The notes under the pieces: generated by a model | Database searches by the model: none | The model's input: the letters and a program-made list of their open reading frames with translations, nothing else | Told to the model about the DNA's origin: nothing | Part shown: positions 13,331 to 26,855 of the stretch, in pieces | How positions within the stretch are numbered: the stretch's first letter is position 1 | How the letters are laid out: the number at the start of each line of letters is the position of its first letter | Program-made: the position numbers and the translations under genes | NCBI RefSeq assembly: GCF_030867095.1 | Contig: NC_081828.1 | Coordinates: 208,512,978 to 208,576,977, forward strand | Source of the DNA: Alligator mississippiensis | Taxonomy: Eukaryota; Chordata; Crocodylia; Alligatoridae | DNA length: 64,000 nt | Direction: 5' to 3'

Positions 13331-16300
13331 AGTAGAAAGAAGATAAAAAATTATGAACTATCAGAGTAATGAGTTCACAATTTGGCCCCAAAACACCAAG
13401 AGGGAACTGCTAAGGAGCATTTCACTGCTCTAGCAGCTCAAAAGACTCAAGATGCCATAGGCATCCATTAAGTTAATGGCACTTCTTATGGGGGCTAGGG
13501 GTGGAGGAGGAGGGGAATGTGGATGCACGTTAATAACCAACACATTAGCCCTTAATATTCGAGTCATGCTGTCATAAAGCTGACTGTTGGTTTCACTCTG
13601 AAAACCCAATTCCTTCTTCTGTCTCTGCTTTAAAAGGATAAGAGCTCTACTTCAGCTGAGCCGAGAGGATTTGATAATCAGTTGTGAAATGGGGAAAATT
13701 GGGATCACCTGATCCTAAGCCTGGTCCATAGCCCATTTGTTCAAACCTTCATTAAGGGCTTGCAACAAAGCACAGAAAGCCTCTTGTCAAACAGGCTGTA
13801 GGATGTGAGAAACTACTTGATTTTACTGTGAACCTGCAGTACCAGCTCAGAAATGGACAGACTTGCACGTTTTGCTCTGCATGACAGTCTGAGAGTTCAC
13901 GGTGAGGAAGGTGGGCACAAACTGCAGCCCTGCTCCTACTCCAGGGGCAAACTCTTGTTGTCTCTAGTTTAATGGCAACAGAACTGGGTCTTGGAGTACA
14001 TGACACCCGGCCTTTCTGGCGACACTGAAATTTATCTTGTTAGCCGTGGGAAGCTCCCCGTTATACAACCGTATCAAAGTCATGGTACAACACTACCATT
14101 GACCATTACTAGCTTGTTTTGGTGGCTGAGCGCAAAATGCTGCAGGAATTGAACAATGTTATTCCATCTCCCCTTTCCCTTAAGGATGAAAGGTAAATGC
14201 ATGAGGGTTGACTTGAAACCGAGCCCTTTGGCTGTATCCAGAGTTAAAAAACCAAAAATAAGACCCCCCCCTAAAAAAAACCCTCCAACAGGATGTGACT
14301 GCCTATCTGGACTTGTCAAACTCAGCTCCCTCTGTATTTCTAACTTATTCCCACTGTTTACTGATGCAGCTCTCTGGGGAGAGTATCCCCATTGCTAGCT
14401 GAAGTCTAGAGGGCAGGGCATAGACAGAAGTTTGCCTTTTCCAGATACATGCCAGGAAGCAAGTCTCATGGTGGGAATGGGTGCAGCCTTACACAGTCAA
14501 ACCTGCAGTGGCTGGCTTGCCCATCTGAACAGTAAGGCACGTCTATATTTCAGGTCTGTATCACAGCAACAGCTGTACTGATACACAGCACTTTACACCG
14601 TTGAGTGCCCATGGAGACAGGTGCTGCAGCATAGCAGACAAGAGTCGGGGAGCTCCAGAGCACATTGATGCCATTATTTTAAACTGCTTATTTCCAGGGG
14701 CATGGGACTACCAGCCGTTCTCTTCTCTCCTCTCCTCATTTACACAGCTATGGCATAGCAGAGGTACTCTAGCTCCTAGTTTGGGAGCGCGCTTACTTAT
14801 CCTCGCACCCAGCCAATACAGCCTTCACAATTTAGCCTTACAACACAGAAATGTCTTTGTAACCTTGACTTTAACTCAGTTTCCCCACCTTTAAGGATTC
14901 AAATAATAGCCTTTTGCCACAGCGGGTGGGAATTAGCTTACCTTTAAAGCATGCAGCTGTCCCAGGTTTTCTGCTGAGGGTCACATCCAGGCTGATAACA
15001 TCATTGGGCTTTCCAGCTAAGTCTGCCTCTTGCAGGAGTCCATAAGCCCTTTTGGGGCCTCTTCCTAGGGACTATTGAATTCCTCCCTGCTTGTATCAGA
15101 AGAGAAGCCTTGAGGTCCCAAATCTTTCCTATCCTCCCCAAGGTTTGCACATCACCTCTATTGGGTACACCACAGAAAGAGGCCTCCAGTTCACTTCTCC
15201 ACAAGCATCAATCACAAAAGCATAGAGTTGCTTTTTGCCAGGGTCACTGCAAATAGCATTCATGGCTTTAGAGCCTTTCAGCCTGTCCTTGGCACCTTTG
15301 CAACACAGCAAGCCAAGCCATTGTGCTCTCTAGATCTCCTAATGAGCATAGGAAACAGGCTCTTCCCTTTCTTGCTTCAGCTGAACAGAGTTACTTGAAA
15401 TGAGAGGAAAATCAAGCACAGGTGAGAACAGGGCTTGCAGTTCAATTAAAGGCCTAGCTCACTCTGTGATAGCAGGATCATATCCTTGTAGTTGTGCCAT
15501 GGCCTCTGTGCAAATAACTAAGTTATAGTTTCCAGCAAACAGAGGCTCAGCAGCATGACCCTAAACATTGTAGGTGCATCCTTGAGCATTAGTGCCTGTT
15601 GCCACCTACCCAGGGACATCCCATGAGTTCCCAAAGGACACTTACCTATCAGCCCTTCCAATTTGCCACAGCTACAAAAGATCTGTGGGTTTCCAAACCC
15701 TTTCAGAAGTCAATGTTGGAAATGCAGTCTGATCGTTGCCTTCCCACTAACAACCATGTACTTGGGGAAGGTGCAGTCTACGGGAACATGCTACAGGGTA
15801 AGACTCTGAGCAAAGCACTTCTGCTGCCCTAGCCCTGAGGTTGCGTGGACATATTCACCGCCCTATCCTTAAAGGAAGGAGATAGCCTTCCCACCTCTCC
15901 CACATACAGCGAGATGCTTGGCTCAAGGGGTCTCAACTGATGTCAGCTCTGGGAAGGAGCTAGATCTTAGCAGTGCAAAAAAGCCCTCTTCAACACCTGC
16001 CTGTGTTTTGCCCTGACCCTGGCATTGTCCCAGCTGGCACTGACCCTCTTGGCCCCTTTCAAAGGAAGGCCCCTTCCTCCAATTCCAGTTTCCTGTAGCT
16101 GAAAAGAAATAGAAAAGAGACATTTCTGGCAGGTCTCTTCAGTGGCCAGCAAGCTGATAAGCCAGGTCCTTGCACACGTGTTCAGGACAGCTTGGGGAAT
16201 GGGAAGGAGAAGAGGGCAGAAGCAGGTCGGTGCACCTGGTGCTATGCAGGCAGGCTCTGCCCCTGCAAGAGTCCTTCCCGAAACCAAATACCAGTCTGTG

Positions 16301-19300
16301 GGCACTCCTGGGTGCCTGCAGCCTCCATCCAGCTTTGCTCCTTTTTGAGTCCCTCATAGCTCCAACAATAACCCTTGCTTCAAACAAACAAGGAAGCAAA
16401 CCTTCAGGCTTTCTCCAAGCAGCAGGAAAATGGCATTTAATACCAGCTCTTCCTAGAAGCAATTGCCTCTGGATATCAGTCTGCTTTCAACCCAATGCAA
16501 GCTCCTTGTTCTTTCTCCCCCTTGGACTTTTAACTGCCTGCTAATCACCCACAGCTGGCTTCCTACCCCAGGGTTATCTGCCTCCCGTGAAGGGCCAGAT
16601 TGCTCTTACACCATCATTGTAACTTTGTGATGTTGGTACCTTTGCAATCCCAAACATGACTTAGAGCAACCTCAGTGTTTCTCTGCATTATGACAGCTGT
16701 CCAGAGATACAATGAAACCGTCCACAGCAAATTCCCATTAGGGATTGCCAGAAACAGCACGAAGCAGCCACGCAGAGGGCAGAATTTCCCTCCGAGGTTA
16801 CCTATCAGCCCTTTTTTATTTCATTTTCAAATCTGCAGGAGAGAACACGAGAAGGACCTGCTTGTTTCTGTCCTTCCTGAACAACCAGAACAACTTCAGC
16901 ATCTAATTCAACGGCAGGAGTGCTTGTGGGTGTGACTTAGGAGTGAATGCCACCGTTCTGGCTGGCTTACCTTGACTGAATGAGGAACCTCCAAACAGAT
17001 GGCAGCTACTCCAGTTCTTCGGCTGGGCCCTCGGCAGATTCACGTGTACTAGGGATCAGGAACACGTGGCCTGTAGTACATGTTCACTTCGGAGTTGGCA
17101 CTGAAATGGATTTGCATTTAAAATAGGGCTTTGTTCTGCAAAGTGGCTCTACATATGGGACAGTGAGGGTCCCGATGCTTGTCTGTTGATTCCAGGTGAC
17201 AAAGGAAACCAGCCCCATGCAGCGTACCTGGCATCAAACATCATCAATCATAAAGGTTTTGCAGGCCAAACGACGCTCTTTATTTACTTCTGCTCTGACC
17301 TAGTTGCCTTCAAAATGTGTTGCTGTGAAGGGGTTTGCACACTGAGGGTGTGAATAGAGCTTTATAACCAAAGTTGCTGATGGTGCACAAACTTTGAATT
17401 CTCATAAAGGCAGCGATGGTGATCAAACGTCCCAAACAGGGGGAGAGGAGAACAAGCACTGTGCTACCTCCTGCTGGCTCTGGGCACTGTGGACAGATGG
17501 GCTGACACCTCAGCATAGCGGTAACCTCTCTCCTGAGTAGGTTGGACTAAATTTTGACAGACATCTCTGGGCTTTGTAACTCCTTAACTTTGACCATATT
17601 TTTACTAATGCATACCTCATCCCAGACCAATGGAGCTCTTCCAAAAAACCTCCCTTCATACCGTACTCATAGCAGTGAAAATAACCCTCATTGTGTTCAA
17701 TTAAAATACCATCACTCTTTCTTAAACTGAATGAATTCTGCAAGGTTAGGGAAATAAAGGCAAGTACAATATATTTTTGTCATTAAGGTAAGCAGGTAGA
17801 CCTGTGCATACAGACACAAGGGATCATGCTTTGACATGGCCAACTTTCATTGATACCTGTGGAGCCAGGATTTCACCGCAGAAGATCTCCTGAATAAGTA
17901 CGTGACAGTGTTCATACAATAGCATTGTAGTGTTGTATCCACGAGGATCCAGGGAAACAGCGAGAAGCAAGATCTGTTTAGTAATATCGTTTATCAAAAT
18001 AAGAGTTAGACATGCTTTCAGGCACAAAATGCACTTCTTTAGGCCACAAAGCGAGAACCTCGCACTGTCATTCTCCTTTTTTCCAGCTCTCAATTTACTG
18101 TAGGCATTGAAATACTCAGTCTTTTACTTAAAGCCCCAGCTCCTGAAATCACTGTCTGTCCTTGTATCTCAATTTTCCTTTAGGGGAGAAAAAAATCTAC
18201 CCCCCATGGCTGCAAAGGGAGACTGGAAAAAAACATGACCCAAGGATGTCCTAAGGGTTTTGAAAGCAGTCGACAAATAAAATGTACAACAAAAAGTGAT
18301 TGCTTAAAAAAAAAGGAAACTGGTTTTGGGCTAATCCCGTGATATCTGAATTCAGACTCATAATTTTTTTTTTAAAGGCCCAGGATGATGCACTACCGTG
18401 TGGTCATTTTTCAGAAGAAAATGACACACTAATGAAATCCCAGGTTCCTACTAAAAGGCAATATAATTTGGACACCATAACAATTTCTACCATGACTGCG
18501 AGAATCCCACTAACCAGGAAAGTGGTTTCAAGAGCTCCGCTGCGGTAGGAGTCCATGGCATGTAAACTGACTGAAAAGGCTGGGTTGTCAGCTTGCTAAA
18601 ATAGCTCGTACGGAGGTGCTGACAAAAACATCCTGGCATTGCAGTCCAACACCTCCAGTCCTCACAGGGTTATCAGTGACGTTTGACTCCGAAACATTTT
18701 TCTCTTGCTGCCAACAGCCATGCCACTTGAACTATTTGCTTTCACATGCTTTCCCTTTGACACGGGTGCTATTTCTTTGTAATATGTAAACACTCAGGAG
18801 GATTTCCATGTTTGTTCTTTGGGGAGATAGGGGGGGAGGCCCTTCTTTTCCAATGATACGTAGAAAATGACATGAAGAAACTGCCTCTTTCACTTCCAGT
18901 TTCAGCGTGATTTGTGGGTGACGTTTTCCTGCCAGCCTTCTCTCCTTTTTACCCCCCTTTCCCAGCATGCTGCTTATAGCAGGGAAATTCATTGCTCTTC
19001 TCAGGAATACAACACGCTTATTGTCACTGCGCACGGAGTCGTATGATACCAGAGCTTGATGGCCGCCTGCTTCTGATTACAAAGACACGGACATTTCTTT
19101 TCTTTCTTTGTGTGCTCCTACGCCTGCAGCTGTTGATGATTATGAAAACTCCCCCTAAGAGCAAAGCAAATGGCCATAGCATCCTGTAATAGATCTCCTT
19201 GGGCTGACCTACACTCATGTAACATTAAGAATTGAACCCAAGTCCTGGATTTTCAAAGCTGCTCAGAGATTTGGTCACGCAACTACCACGGAGGAGCAAA

Positions 19301-21869
19301 ACAATGGAAAGTTCCCGATCAAAACCCTGATATAATTCTGAGCATGCTGGTCTGGTCTCGCACTGATTTTACTCAAGTGTGACAATCCCGTCAGATTCTC
19401 CAGTGCTTTGTGCCATGGCTAATCAGTTCTGCATGATCAGAACAGGCCAGGTCCTCAGGTTGTGGAAATTAACACAGCTTCATTAACTTCAATTAAGCAC
19501 CAGCTCCTTACAAGGAGGATCTGCCTCACCAGCTTCTTTTCTGGAGCTAGCCAGAAAACAGGAACTTTGTTTTACCCAAAATGCCAAGGTTTCAAAATGT
19601 TCATTCAGCACTGAAACAAAACTGAGACCTTTTCAACATTTCCACCAAGAGACTCGCGCTCAATAGTCAATACCCCAGTATTTAGTCAGGTGAATGGGAC
19701 AGGGAAGACCCAGGCCAAAGCCCATGCTCTGAACTCTGCAAAGAGGATGATGTGCATGGGTCGCTCACCAGCGAAGGAGCTTAGTCCTGGCTGTTCCTTC
19801 TCGGAGCTAAGACATTTTCACTGGAATTGATACCGTTTCTCCAAATGTTTCCGTTTCAACGAACAGCCATTGGGATAATGAAAAACAGTCTGTCAAAAAA
19901 CCACTCCACTCACTCTCCTCTCTAAACCTGGCTGCTTGGATGTTACCTATTTTAGTCAGCTGAACTAGGGTAAGTTAGGATCTTGCAGAAGGCAAGGCAA
20001 GATGGTACTTTTTAGAGTAACTGGTTATGTGTAGGTAAACTGCCCATTAAAGGTGGAATAGGACCTGTTTACATGTCAAACTGCACCAGTTTAAGGTAAA
20101 GGGAGAAGTTAAACTGATGTTCTTAAACTAACACAAAATACTGCCTGTACCCAACCCAACCTTATTGAAGATGATTAGGAGCAAGATAATCTTATGTAGA
20201 AATAAGAGTGCCCAGACAGGGATTGCATTAGTTTAACTAAACTGGTGAAAATCTATTGATAGATAAGAATTGATTCAGTCAAACCAGATACAAGCTAAGG
20301 CCCTGATCCTGGACTTCACTCTATGTATGCAAACCCCGAGTCCATGCAGAGCCTTACTGAGGCCAGTGGGACTCTTTACAGTGCTCTGGACTGTTGAAGT
20401 GGAGCTTATCCCTTGGGCAGGATCTCCAGCACCATGCTCAGTGGGAAATGTCTTGCTTTCTGTTTTGCGCCCATTTTACTGTATGACTGAATAACAACAC
20501 CAACATGACTTAGCAATCTGATGAAACAGGAAAGAAACCTGCATTATGATTAGTGAGGTCTTATTACCTCTTGCTTGCCAAAAATAGTTTTGATCACTTA
20601 GGCTTGATGCCTGGTTAACAGCATCTCCCATTCCCCCCCCAAGCTTACTGGGAAGGAAAGGCAGAACTAGTCATGCCAAATTGGTCCTGTACATAACTCA
20701 TTTCAGAGAGAAGCTTTTAGGTCTGATCCAAATCCTCCTTAAGTTAATGGGACTCTTTCAATTGATCACAACCAGCTTTGGATCAAGGCTTTAATCTGTA
20801 GCAGTTAGCCTTACAATAAAAGAACCACTTGAGTGGATTTCATTGATTCTTCACCTCCTAATATACGTGAAGTTAGATGCCCTCTACTTCCAAAGCCTAA
20901 TTTGCCTGCTGTACAAGAGCTGGAGGAATCACATCAATGTTGGTACAGGAACAAAAAAGATAATGTGCCACAGAAAATATTTGTTATCCTTATTTATTTA
21001 ATAAAGAAACATAATAAACTCGACTTTTTCCAGGTACAAAGAGCTTCATATGTCCTGTGATATTGGCTATCTTTCCCTTGCTCTTTTTATAGTTTGAATG
21101 ATTCCTGCTGTACTCTTTATTGAACAGATCAACAGAAAACGACAGCGCCCATCATGCTTATAGTCAGTATGCGCCATCTATCCAGTCAATAGCTTTAAAC
21201 AATATCACTACATTGGGAGGTTGTAGCATTGCTATATTGCAATCGATATCTCTGTTAGCAAAGACTTGCCGATAAGGTTACCTGAAGTTTTGAAGGGAGA
21301 TCTGCATATAATACAAATATAGCAATTATGCTTCAGTGCTAAAGAAATGCTCCAGAAAACAATAGAAAACCCAATAGAAAAACCAACATTCCATTTACAA
21401 AGCTTTGGAAACTAATTTACAATTTATTTTTTAGAAAGTTGTCCTGTAAACAGCTACAGTTAAGACCCTCTTTCAGATTCACTTTACAGCTTTGGGGTAG
21501 GACACAGTACAGTTTGTAATTACATTGATACTATAGGGTCTCACAACAACGAAAATAGATATTTAGCTCAGGGATGATATGACTGGTGGAAGAGCTCTCT
21601 TGCAGTAATGTTATCGATGGCCAGCTAATTTTCCTATTACATCCCTCTCGTTATTTGGTTTCAATGATTTTTTTATTATATTAGGAAGTTACAATTTAAT
21701 ATACTATCTGCTAAGTAAAGTAACAAATAATTAAAATAGCAGTAAAAGAATGTGATCAACTTATCACTGCAACATGTAGGCTAGCAATTTTTTTGTTCCT
21801 TGATATGGTTTTTGTGTATGGAAAAATAAGATGAGAAATACCCATTCACTTAGCATTTTTCCTTCTTCA
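13331..21869. other. Intergenic sequence downstream of SCN5A
   Basis: No exon of a known gene could be recognised. In mammals the neighbour on this side is EXOG, transcribed toward SCN5A, and its last exon was not identified here. At 15880-16560 a GC-richer stretch has overlapping short frames without homology. Near 14860-14920 TTTAACTCAGTTTCCCCACC may be a minus-strand MIR relic. Confidence 0.4.
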
Positions 21870-22389
21870 TTTTATTCTGAAACTTTGAAAAGCAAATAAT
21901 CCTCCTACTAGTTGTCAGCCAACAAATGTTGCTTTGTTCAGCATGTACTAGTTTCTGATTAAACTTTCTGCAGTTAGAGGCAGCAGCTCATTTCTAATGA
22001 CCAAATTTCTCTCGGAGAAGAAAACATTTTTACCAGTTAATCATGTCATTTGAGTGCCAGCCACTCTTAAAAAATTCATATGATACATACATATAAATAT
22101 AAAACTTGCATACTCTTTATGGGTGTTATGTACAATCAGAATAAAATTACAACATAAATACACATAGATTCTGCTCCTCTAATTTGAGATGGCTTGAGCA
22201 AAATTTAGTAAGGGATAGGAGAAAAGAACATTTTTACTCCAAAGAACACGTGTGGAGTAGTTCCCTTAACTTAGAATCTGATTATGTACAAAATTCAAAG
22301 GCAACAAAATCCTCAAAGGAAAAGCCATATGGAATATGCAATAAATACAGGGTTAAGAGGACAAGAGAGGATGTTTATAATAATACTTA

Positions 22390-22580
22390 TTAGAGTGCCT
22401 TCCATGCCCTCATAGCACTTTGTAATCATTCAGTCTTACAACACCTTTGTGAGGTAGGTAAGTATTATTATCCCCATTTCATAGATGGGTAAACTGAGGC
22501 ACAGAGAGGTTAAATTATTTGCCTAAAACTCACATAGCAAGAACCACGAATAGACTCCAGGAATCCTGACAGCAAGTCAC
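22390..22580 (+). repeat. MIR SINE (plus orientation)
   Basis: The stretch TGTGAGGTAGGTAAGTATTA, followed by a run matching TTATCCCCATTTCATAGATG, then AAACTGAGGCACAGAGAGG and TTAAATTATTTGCC, is the core and 3' part of a MIR. MIRs are old tRNA-derived SINEs shared by amniotes. The copy is well preserved for its age. It is antisense to SCN5A and may lie inside the 3' UTR. Confidence 0.9.
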
Positions 22581-22682
22581 CTGGATTAACCGATAGACTA
22601 GTCTCACAATTGAATGCTCCTCTCACTGGATGAAGATAATGGACTTATATATTATATTTATATCTATGTATATATCTATGTG

Positions 22683-22742
22683 TATATATATATATATACA
22701 TACATACATACATACATATATACATACACACACACACACACA
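22683..22742. repeat. Compound (TA)n(CATA)n(CA)n microsatellite
   Basis: An uninterrupted compound microsatellite passes from TA dinucleotides through CATA tetranucleotides to CA dinucleotides. It lies close to the MIR within the presumed 3' UTR or just downstream of it. Confidence 0.95.
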
Positions 22743-24128
22743 ATTATTTTTTAAACATATTCTGATTCACTTTGTCAATAGATCATATGGTGACAAGAAC
22801 ATTTCGTTGCAACACTGTCTTGTTTTTGGATATCTTGAATTCTTGTGTACAACTCCATGTGCATTTTGACTCCTTTGTAAGCTGGGAAGTAACTAAATGT
22901 TAGCTCTGGTATACATTAAATACATTCTTTGTAATTTGTTTCTCCAAGGTGAAAAACATGGCTGCTCTCCCTTGTAGTGCAATGACTCATTACTGACTTC
23001 TCAGCCAAGATCTTCCACGAAGGCCAACCAAACCCCAGTGCCATGAACTTAAAGATCTCAAATAGAAGACACGCCCGTAACCATGAACTTGTCTCTTTAT
23101 ATTCTGCAGACACTTCCACGTATTCTACCAAGACTGAAAGGTTGATCTTTTTTTTAGAGCACAAACCATTACAAATGTCCTGAAGCACTTATAATGGGAC
23201 CCTGTTGCTGTTCCGTCTTTGACCTGGAGCCAACTGACATGTCAGCTACAAATATTTCTTTGCTTGTCTTCCCCGGCAAAGATCTTGTTGCTTTCTTGAT
23301 CCATTAGATTTCTATTGCTAATTTTTATACTGTTAGCCCTTCTCCAGTAACCTAAGCGCACTCTCTAATACAATGAAGGATAGAAAGCAAATAGAATTCT
23401 AAATCTCAGAACATTTGTGCAGACCCTTAGGCAATTCCCCTCCCACCGCACCGATAGCATGGCAAGAAGCTTTCTGCATTGAACAACCCGCGTCAAAGCA
23501 TTTTGGAGTAATATTGATGCATACAGCTCGCAAGCAAGCATGCTTGGCTCAGTGTCACTGAGGAAAATGTCCCACTCGCTCAACAAAACTCTATCTGCAT
23601 AGACAGGGCTTTGGCACCCTGTCCACCCAATTACCATGTGATACACTATGACTATGAGACTTTGATTGCAGTGTGCAAAGCAAATTCTTGAAACGTACTA
23701 AAAAATTAGTGCTTTTATTAATAATTTTACAAGCAGAATCCATTACTGTCTAATTTCCTGTAAGATAGAACAAGCCATTTCTTTTTTTTTTTTTTTTTAT
23801 TTAACATTACTTTCTTCCTCCAATGTTTTAATTACTGCTGACCAGCAGTTACATGTCCCAAATGGGAGGTCATATTTTAATAAACACTTGAAATGTTGTT
23901 GATTCAATATTTTACTTTGCAACAACTTTCCTCAATGTCTGATGGGAGTCTCACCAATTCCTGTTACCTTGATTCTGAGTTTATGATGTAGAATGTAAGG
24001 ATGATCTATCTCCATGGAAAAAGAGACAATTATTTGATTTAAGTAAAAAAATATCAAATATAATAAATTTATGAAAGACCATTCACAACATATACAATAA
24101 GTGTTACAGTTTGCTACAGCAGCTGTGA

Positions 24129-24177
24129 TATATCTTTTTAGATATATATCTTTTTAGATATACATATATCTTTTTAG
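24129..24177. repeat. Short tandem repeat, three copies of ATATCTTTTTAGA
   Basis: Three near-identical copies of a roughly 16-20 base unit based on ATATCTTTTTAGAT lie in the presumed 3' UTR of SCN5A. The copies differ only in the TA-rich spacer. On the transcribed strand the unit reads TCTAAAAAGATAT, which is partly self-complementary and could form short hairpins. Confidence 0.85.
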
Positions 24178-24550
24178 AATGCAAGGTCATACATTGCCAT
24201 AAGTAAACACACTAATATAAGTAAGACCTTAAATGAATGTATACAGCCAGGCTTTATCTGTGGATAGATATACACAGTGTTTACTGTTTTACAGTCTAGC
24301 ATGTTCATGATCACACCACTGATATAACAGCTGTGACCCTGCACAGACTCTTCCTGTGCATATATAAACATTGAGCAAAGTTGAAAAGAGCAGGGCCAAT
24401 GGTTATATAATGTATTGACTCCCATCGTTAAGGGTAAAAACTCTATTGTTTCTTTTGCAACTAACGTTTAATAAGAAGGCTGCTTCCATTGTTGTGTAGT
24501 TACAGCGTTACATTCTGTAAACGGTATTTTAAAGCGTTCTAAACAAATAT

Positions 24551-25785
24551 TTAAACAATGGATTCTTTATCTCTGTCCGGAGATAACAGACAATCTATAG
24601 CTTCCTCACTCTTGCTAGAGTCTGTCATTTTTAGCTGGAGGTTGTCACTGGTGGCTCTTGTGACACTGTCATAGGATGGAGGGAAAGATGTTGAGGAAAC
24701 AGAGTTTGATTTGTCTATGGGCCTACCATAATTTTCATTCATCATAAAGGCAATAAGACCTTCCTTCTCGGGGGCACCTTCGTCAATGATGTTGCCATCA
24801 CAAGTTCTGTGACGGTATAAGTATGAAGCCTGTTTCAGAGAACGTAGAAACAAATGCCTTCGATACGCCCGCTGGATAATAATGGCAGAAACCTCCTCTT
24901 GTTTCCGCCTGAGCGTGGTTGTGATTGGTTCATAGGAAATCTTAGATGGGTTGGCAGCCATAAACTTTTCCTCCATCTGTATTTTAAGGGCATCCATCTC
25001 TCCAGATTCTCCTAGCACCTTTTTGGTAAAAGCAAACAAAATATCCAAGCAGTGGATCCTATCTCCACTGACCATGGGAAGGTCCATTGCTATGAGCTTA
25101 ATTTTGTTTGGTTTTGGTATGCGTAAAGGTTCGGACAGTGCATCTGCAAAGTCTGAAAGTGCAGAATACTCAATAAACTGAGTTGCTTCAGGATCAAACT
25201 TCTCCCAGATTTCATAAAACATATCAAAGTCATCCTCGCTTAGAGGCTCTGTGCTTTCCTCAGTGGCCACACTGAAGTTCTCTAAAATAATGGCTATATA
25301 CATGTTTACAACAATGAGAAATGATATAATGATATACGTAACAAAGAATAAAATCCCTATGGCAGGGATTCCACAATCTCCTTTCGAACCATTTGCATTT
25401 AAGATGTTTGGATCACAATATGGTGGTCCAGTGTTTAAAATAGGATTGAGAAGCCCATCCCAGCCAGCTGACGTTGTGATTTGGAAGAGACAGAGCATGC
25501 TGTTACCAAAGGTTTGGAAGTTGAACATGTCATCAATCCCATGCTCCATCTTAACGTAGGCAAAGTTAGCCATGCCAAAAATGGCATAAATAAACATGAC
25601 TAGAAAAAGTAGAAGACCAATGTTGAACAGAGCAGGAAGTGACATCATTAAGGCAAAAAGGAGAGTTCTAATTCCTTTGGCTCCCCGTATAAGTCTTAGG
25701 ACCCGGCCGATCCGAGCCAAGCGAATGACTCTGAAGAGTGTAGGAGAGAAAAAATATTTTTGAATGATGTCAGAAAGGACAGTGC
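24551..25785 (-). CDS. SCN5A: SCN5A last exon: domain IV S4-S6 and C-terminal tail
   Basis: The exon starts after CTTAAAG, completes a glycine codon, and encodes 410 residues to a TAA stop. In order: [18 protein letters not shown]4 ([17 protein letters not shown]); S5; the pore loop TTSAGWDG with the alanine of the DEKA ring; S6 ([21 protein letters not shown]); an EF-hand-like domain ([19 protein letters not shown]); the IQ motif [11 protein letters not shown] that binds calmodulin; the PPSYDSV motif, a Nedd4-type ubiquitin-ligase docking site; and the ESIV C-terminus, a PDZ ligand for syntrophin/SAP97-type partners in Nav1.5. The upstream ATG-initiated reading frame that continues above 25785 is intron read-through. 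The tail is the part most diverged from human but keeps every motif. Confidence 0.97.
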
Positions 25786-26194
25786 CTTTAAGAAAAGAAA
25801 GAAAAAAAAAACAATTAATACCCAAGCCATGATTCCAGATGTATCTTAAAGTGATCATCTTAAGTTATCAAGAAGAACAGAAGCTCCTCCACACTGCTCT
25901 GCTAACAGCTATCTTGGCTGCCTTCTGTGGGGAACAGTCTGCAGGGGTGATGGCTTGGTTGGATAGTCAAGCCCATTCAATTCGCAGGCTCTTTGCTGAT
26001 TCTACAGAAAGGTATCCCTACCACTGACATTTTGTTGGAAAAGAGGAAGCCGGCTATTATGAGTTTGGAACAGGGATTAATTAATGCAAATCACAAACTG
26101 CCACTTCTCCACTGTACTCAGTGGGTTCCCCTGAGCTGCTAAAGGTACACAGATATTTGTACTATTTTCATGTTATGCAATGATACTTCTATAT

Positions 26195-26660
26195 AGAATC
26201 ATAGAGCATCAGGGAGAAGTAGGGCTGGAAGGGCCACCACAGGTTATCTAGTCCAACCCCCCTACCTTCGGATCATCCCTATCCAATCCATAACCTGAAC
26301 TCTGTGTAAGACTACCATCAACCCTGACACAAGACAGACATAACATCCTAACCCCTGTCACAGGTTAAGTAGGCCATGGCAGCTAATGTCCCGTTTCCAT
26401 AAAATGTTGTCAGGATACACTCGAGACATCCTGAGAAGAGGGCCACGGCCCCACTAGAGGAAGGCAAAACTCCTCTGAGTTGGTGCTAATTTAAGCATGG
26501 GGTAAAATTCCTTCCTGACCCCCAAATACAGCAATCAGTCTGCCCTCGAGTGGAGGGGCAAGACCCTCCAGTGAGGAACCTCTGGCTTTGGTTCCAGCAG
26601 GAGCATTGGCACACCTGAGTCAAAACCCCCAGCCTGATCTAAATTATGATGATTTATATG
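26195..26660 (-). mobile_element. CR1 3' end fragment in intron 27
   Basis: Plus-strand AGAATCATAGAGCATCAGGG, then GTAGGGCTGGAAGGG and TTATCTAGTCCAACCCCCCT is the reverse complement of a CR1 3' terminus. GGTAAAATTCCTTCCTGACC and following text belong to its 3' UTR. The fragment is sense-oriented with SCN5A. A related, shorter relic with the same TAAGACTACCATCA and CCCTGACACAAGACA segments is at 4395-4620. Confidence 0.85.
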
Positions 26661-26855
26661 ATGTATATGTCACTATTTAAGACCCAACCCTACAGTTTGG
26701 TCTCCCACTATGGCGCTGAGGATGACCATCGCTTAACGGGAAGTCCTCCACACTATGTCGTATGAAGAATTTTACTCTGGCCAAACAATTCTCTATTTCC
26801 TCCCTTTTATTGGTTTGATTTTGGTCAAAATTTTCTGTTTTTCAGGTTTACCTAC

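Larger units (their letters stand above)
21870..24550 (-). other. SCN5A: Probable SCN5A 3' UTR and flank (end uncertain)
   Basis: Sequence after the stop is AT-rich with no coding potential. Human SCN5A has a 3' UTR of about 2 kb. Minus-strand AATAAA candidates are at 23718-23713, 23801-23796 (followed by an A-tract, so suspect), 21876-21871, 21677-21672 and 21428-21423. I cannot decide which is used. The stretch also contains a three-copy tandem repeat at 24129-24177, a T-tract at 23782-23798, the CA/TA microsatellite at 22683-22742 and a MIR at 22390-22580. Confidence 0.4.

Noticed and set aside
16139-16544. Open frames of 107-124 codons on both strands as a candidate exon of a neighbouring gene such as EXOG
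   Set aside because: I could not match any part to EXOG or another protein. The overlap of both strands suggests chance.
15880-16660. Long terminal repeat of an endogenous retrovirus
   Set aside because: No paired repeat, primer-binding site or internal viral sequence was visible in the window, so there is no support beyond base composition.
25786-25858. Upstream extension of the last-exon reading frame with an ATG (start [11 protein letters not shown])
   Set aside because: This is intron read-through. The acceptor at 25786/25787 and the split glycine codon shared with the previous exon fix the true exon start at 25785.
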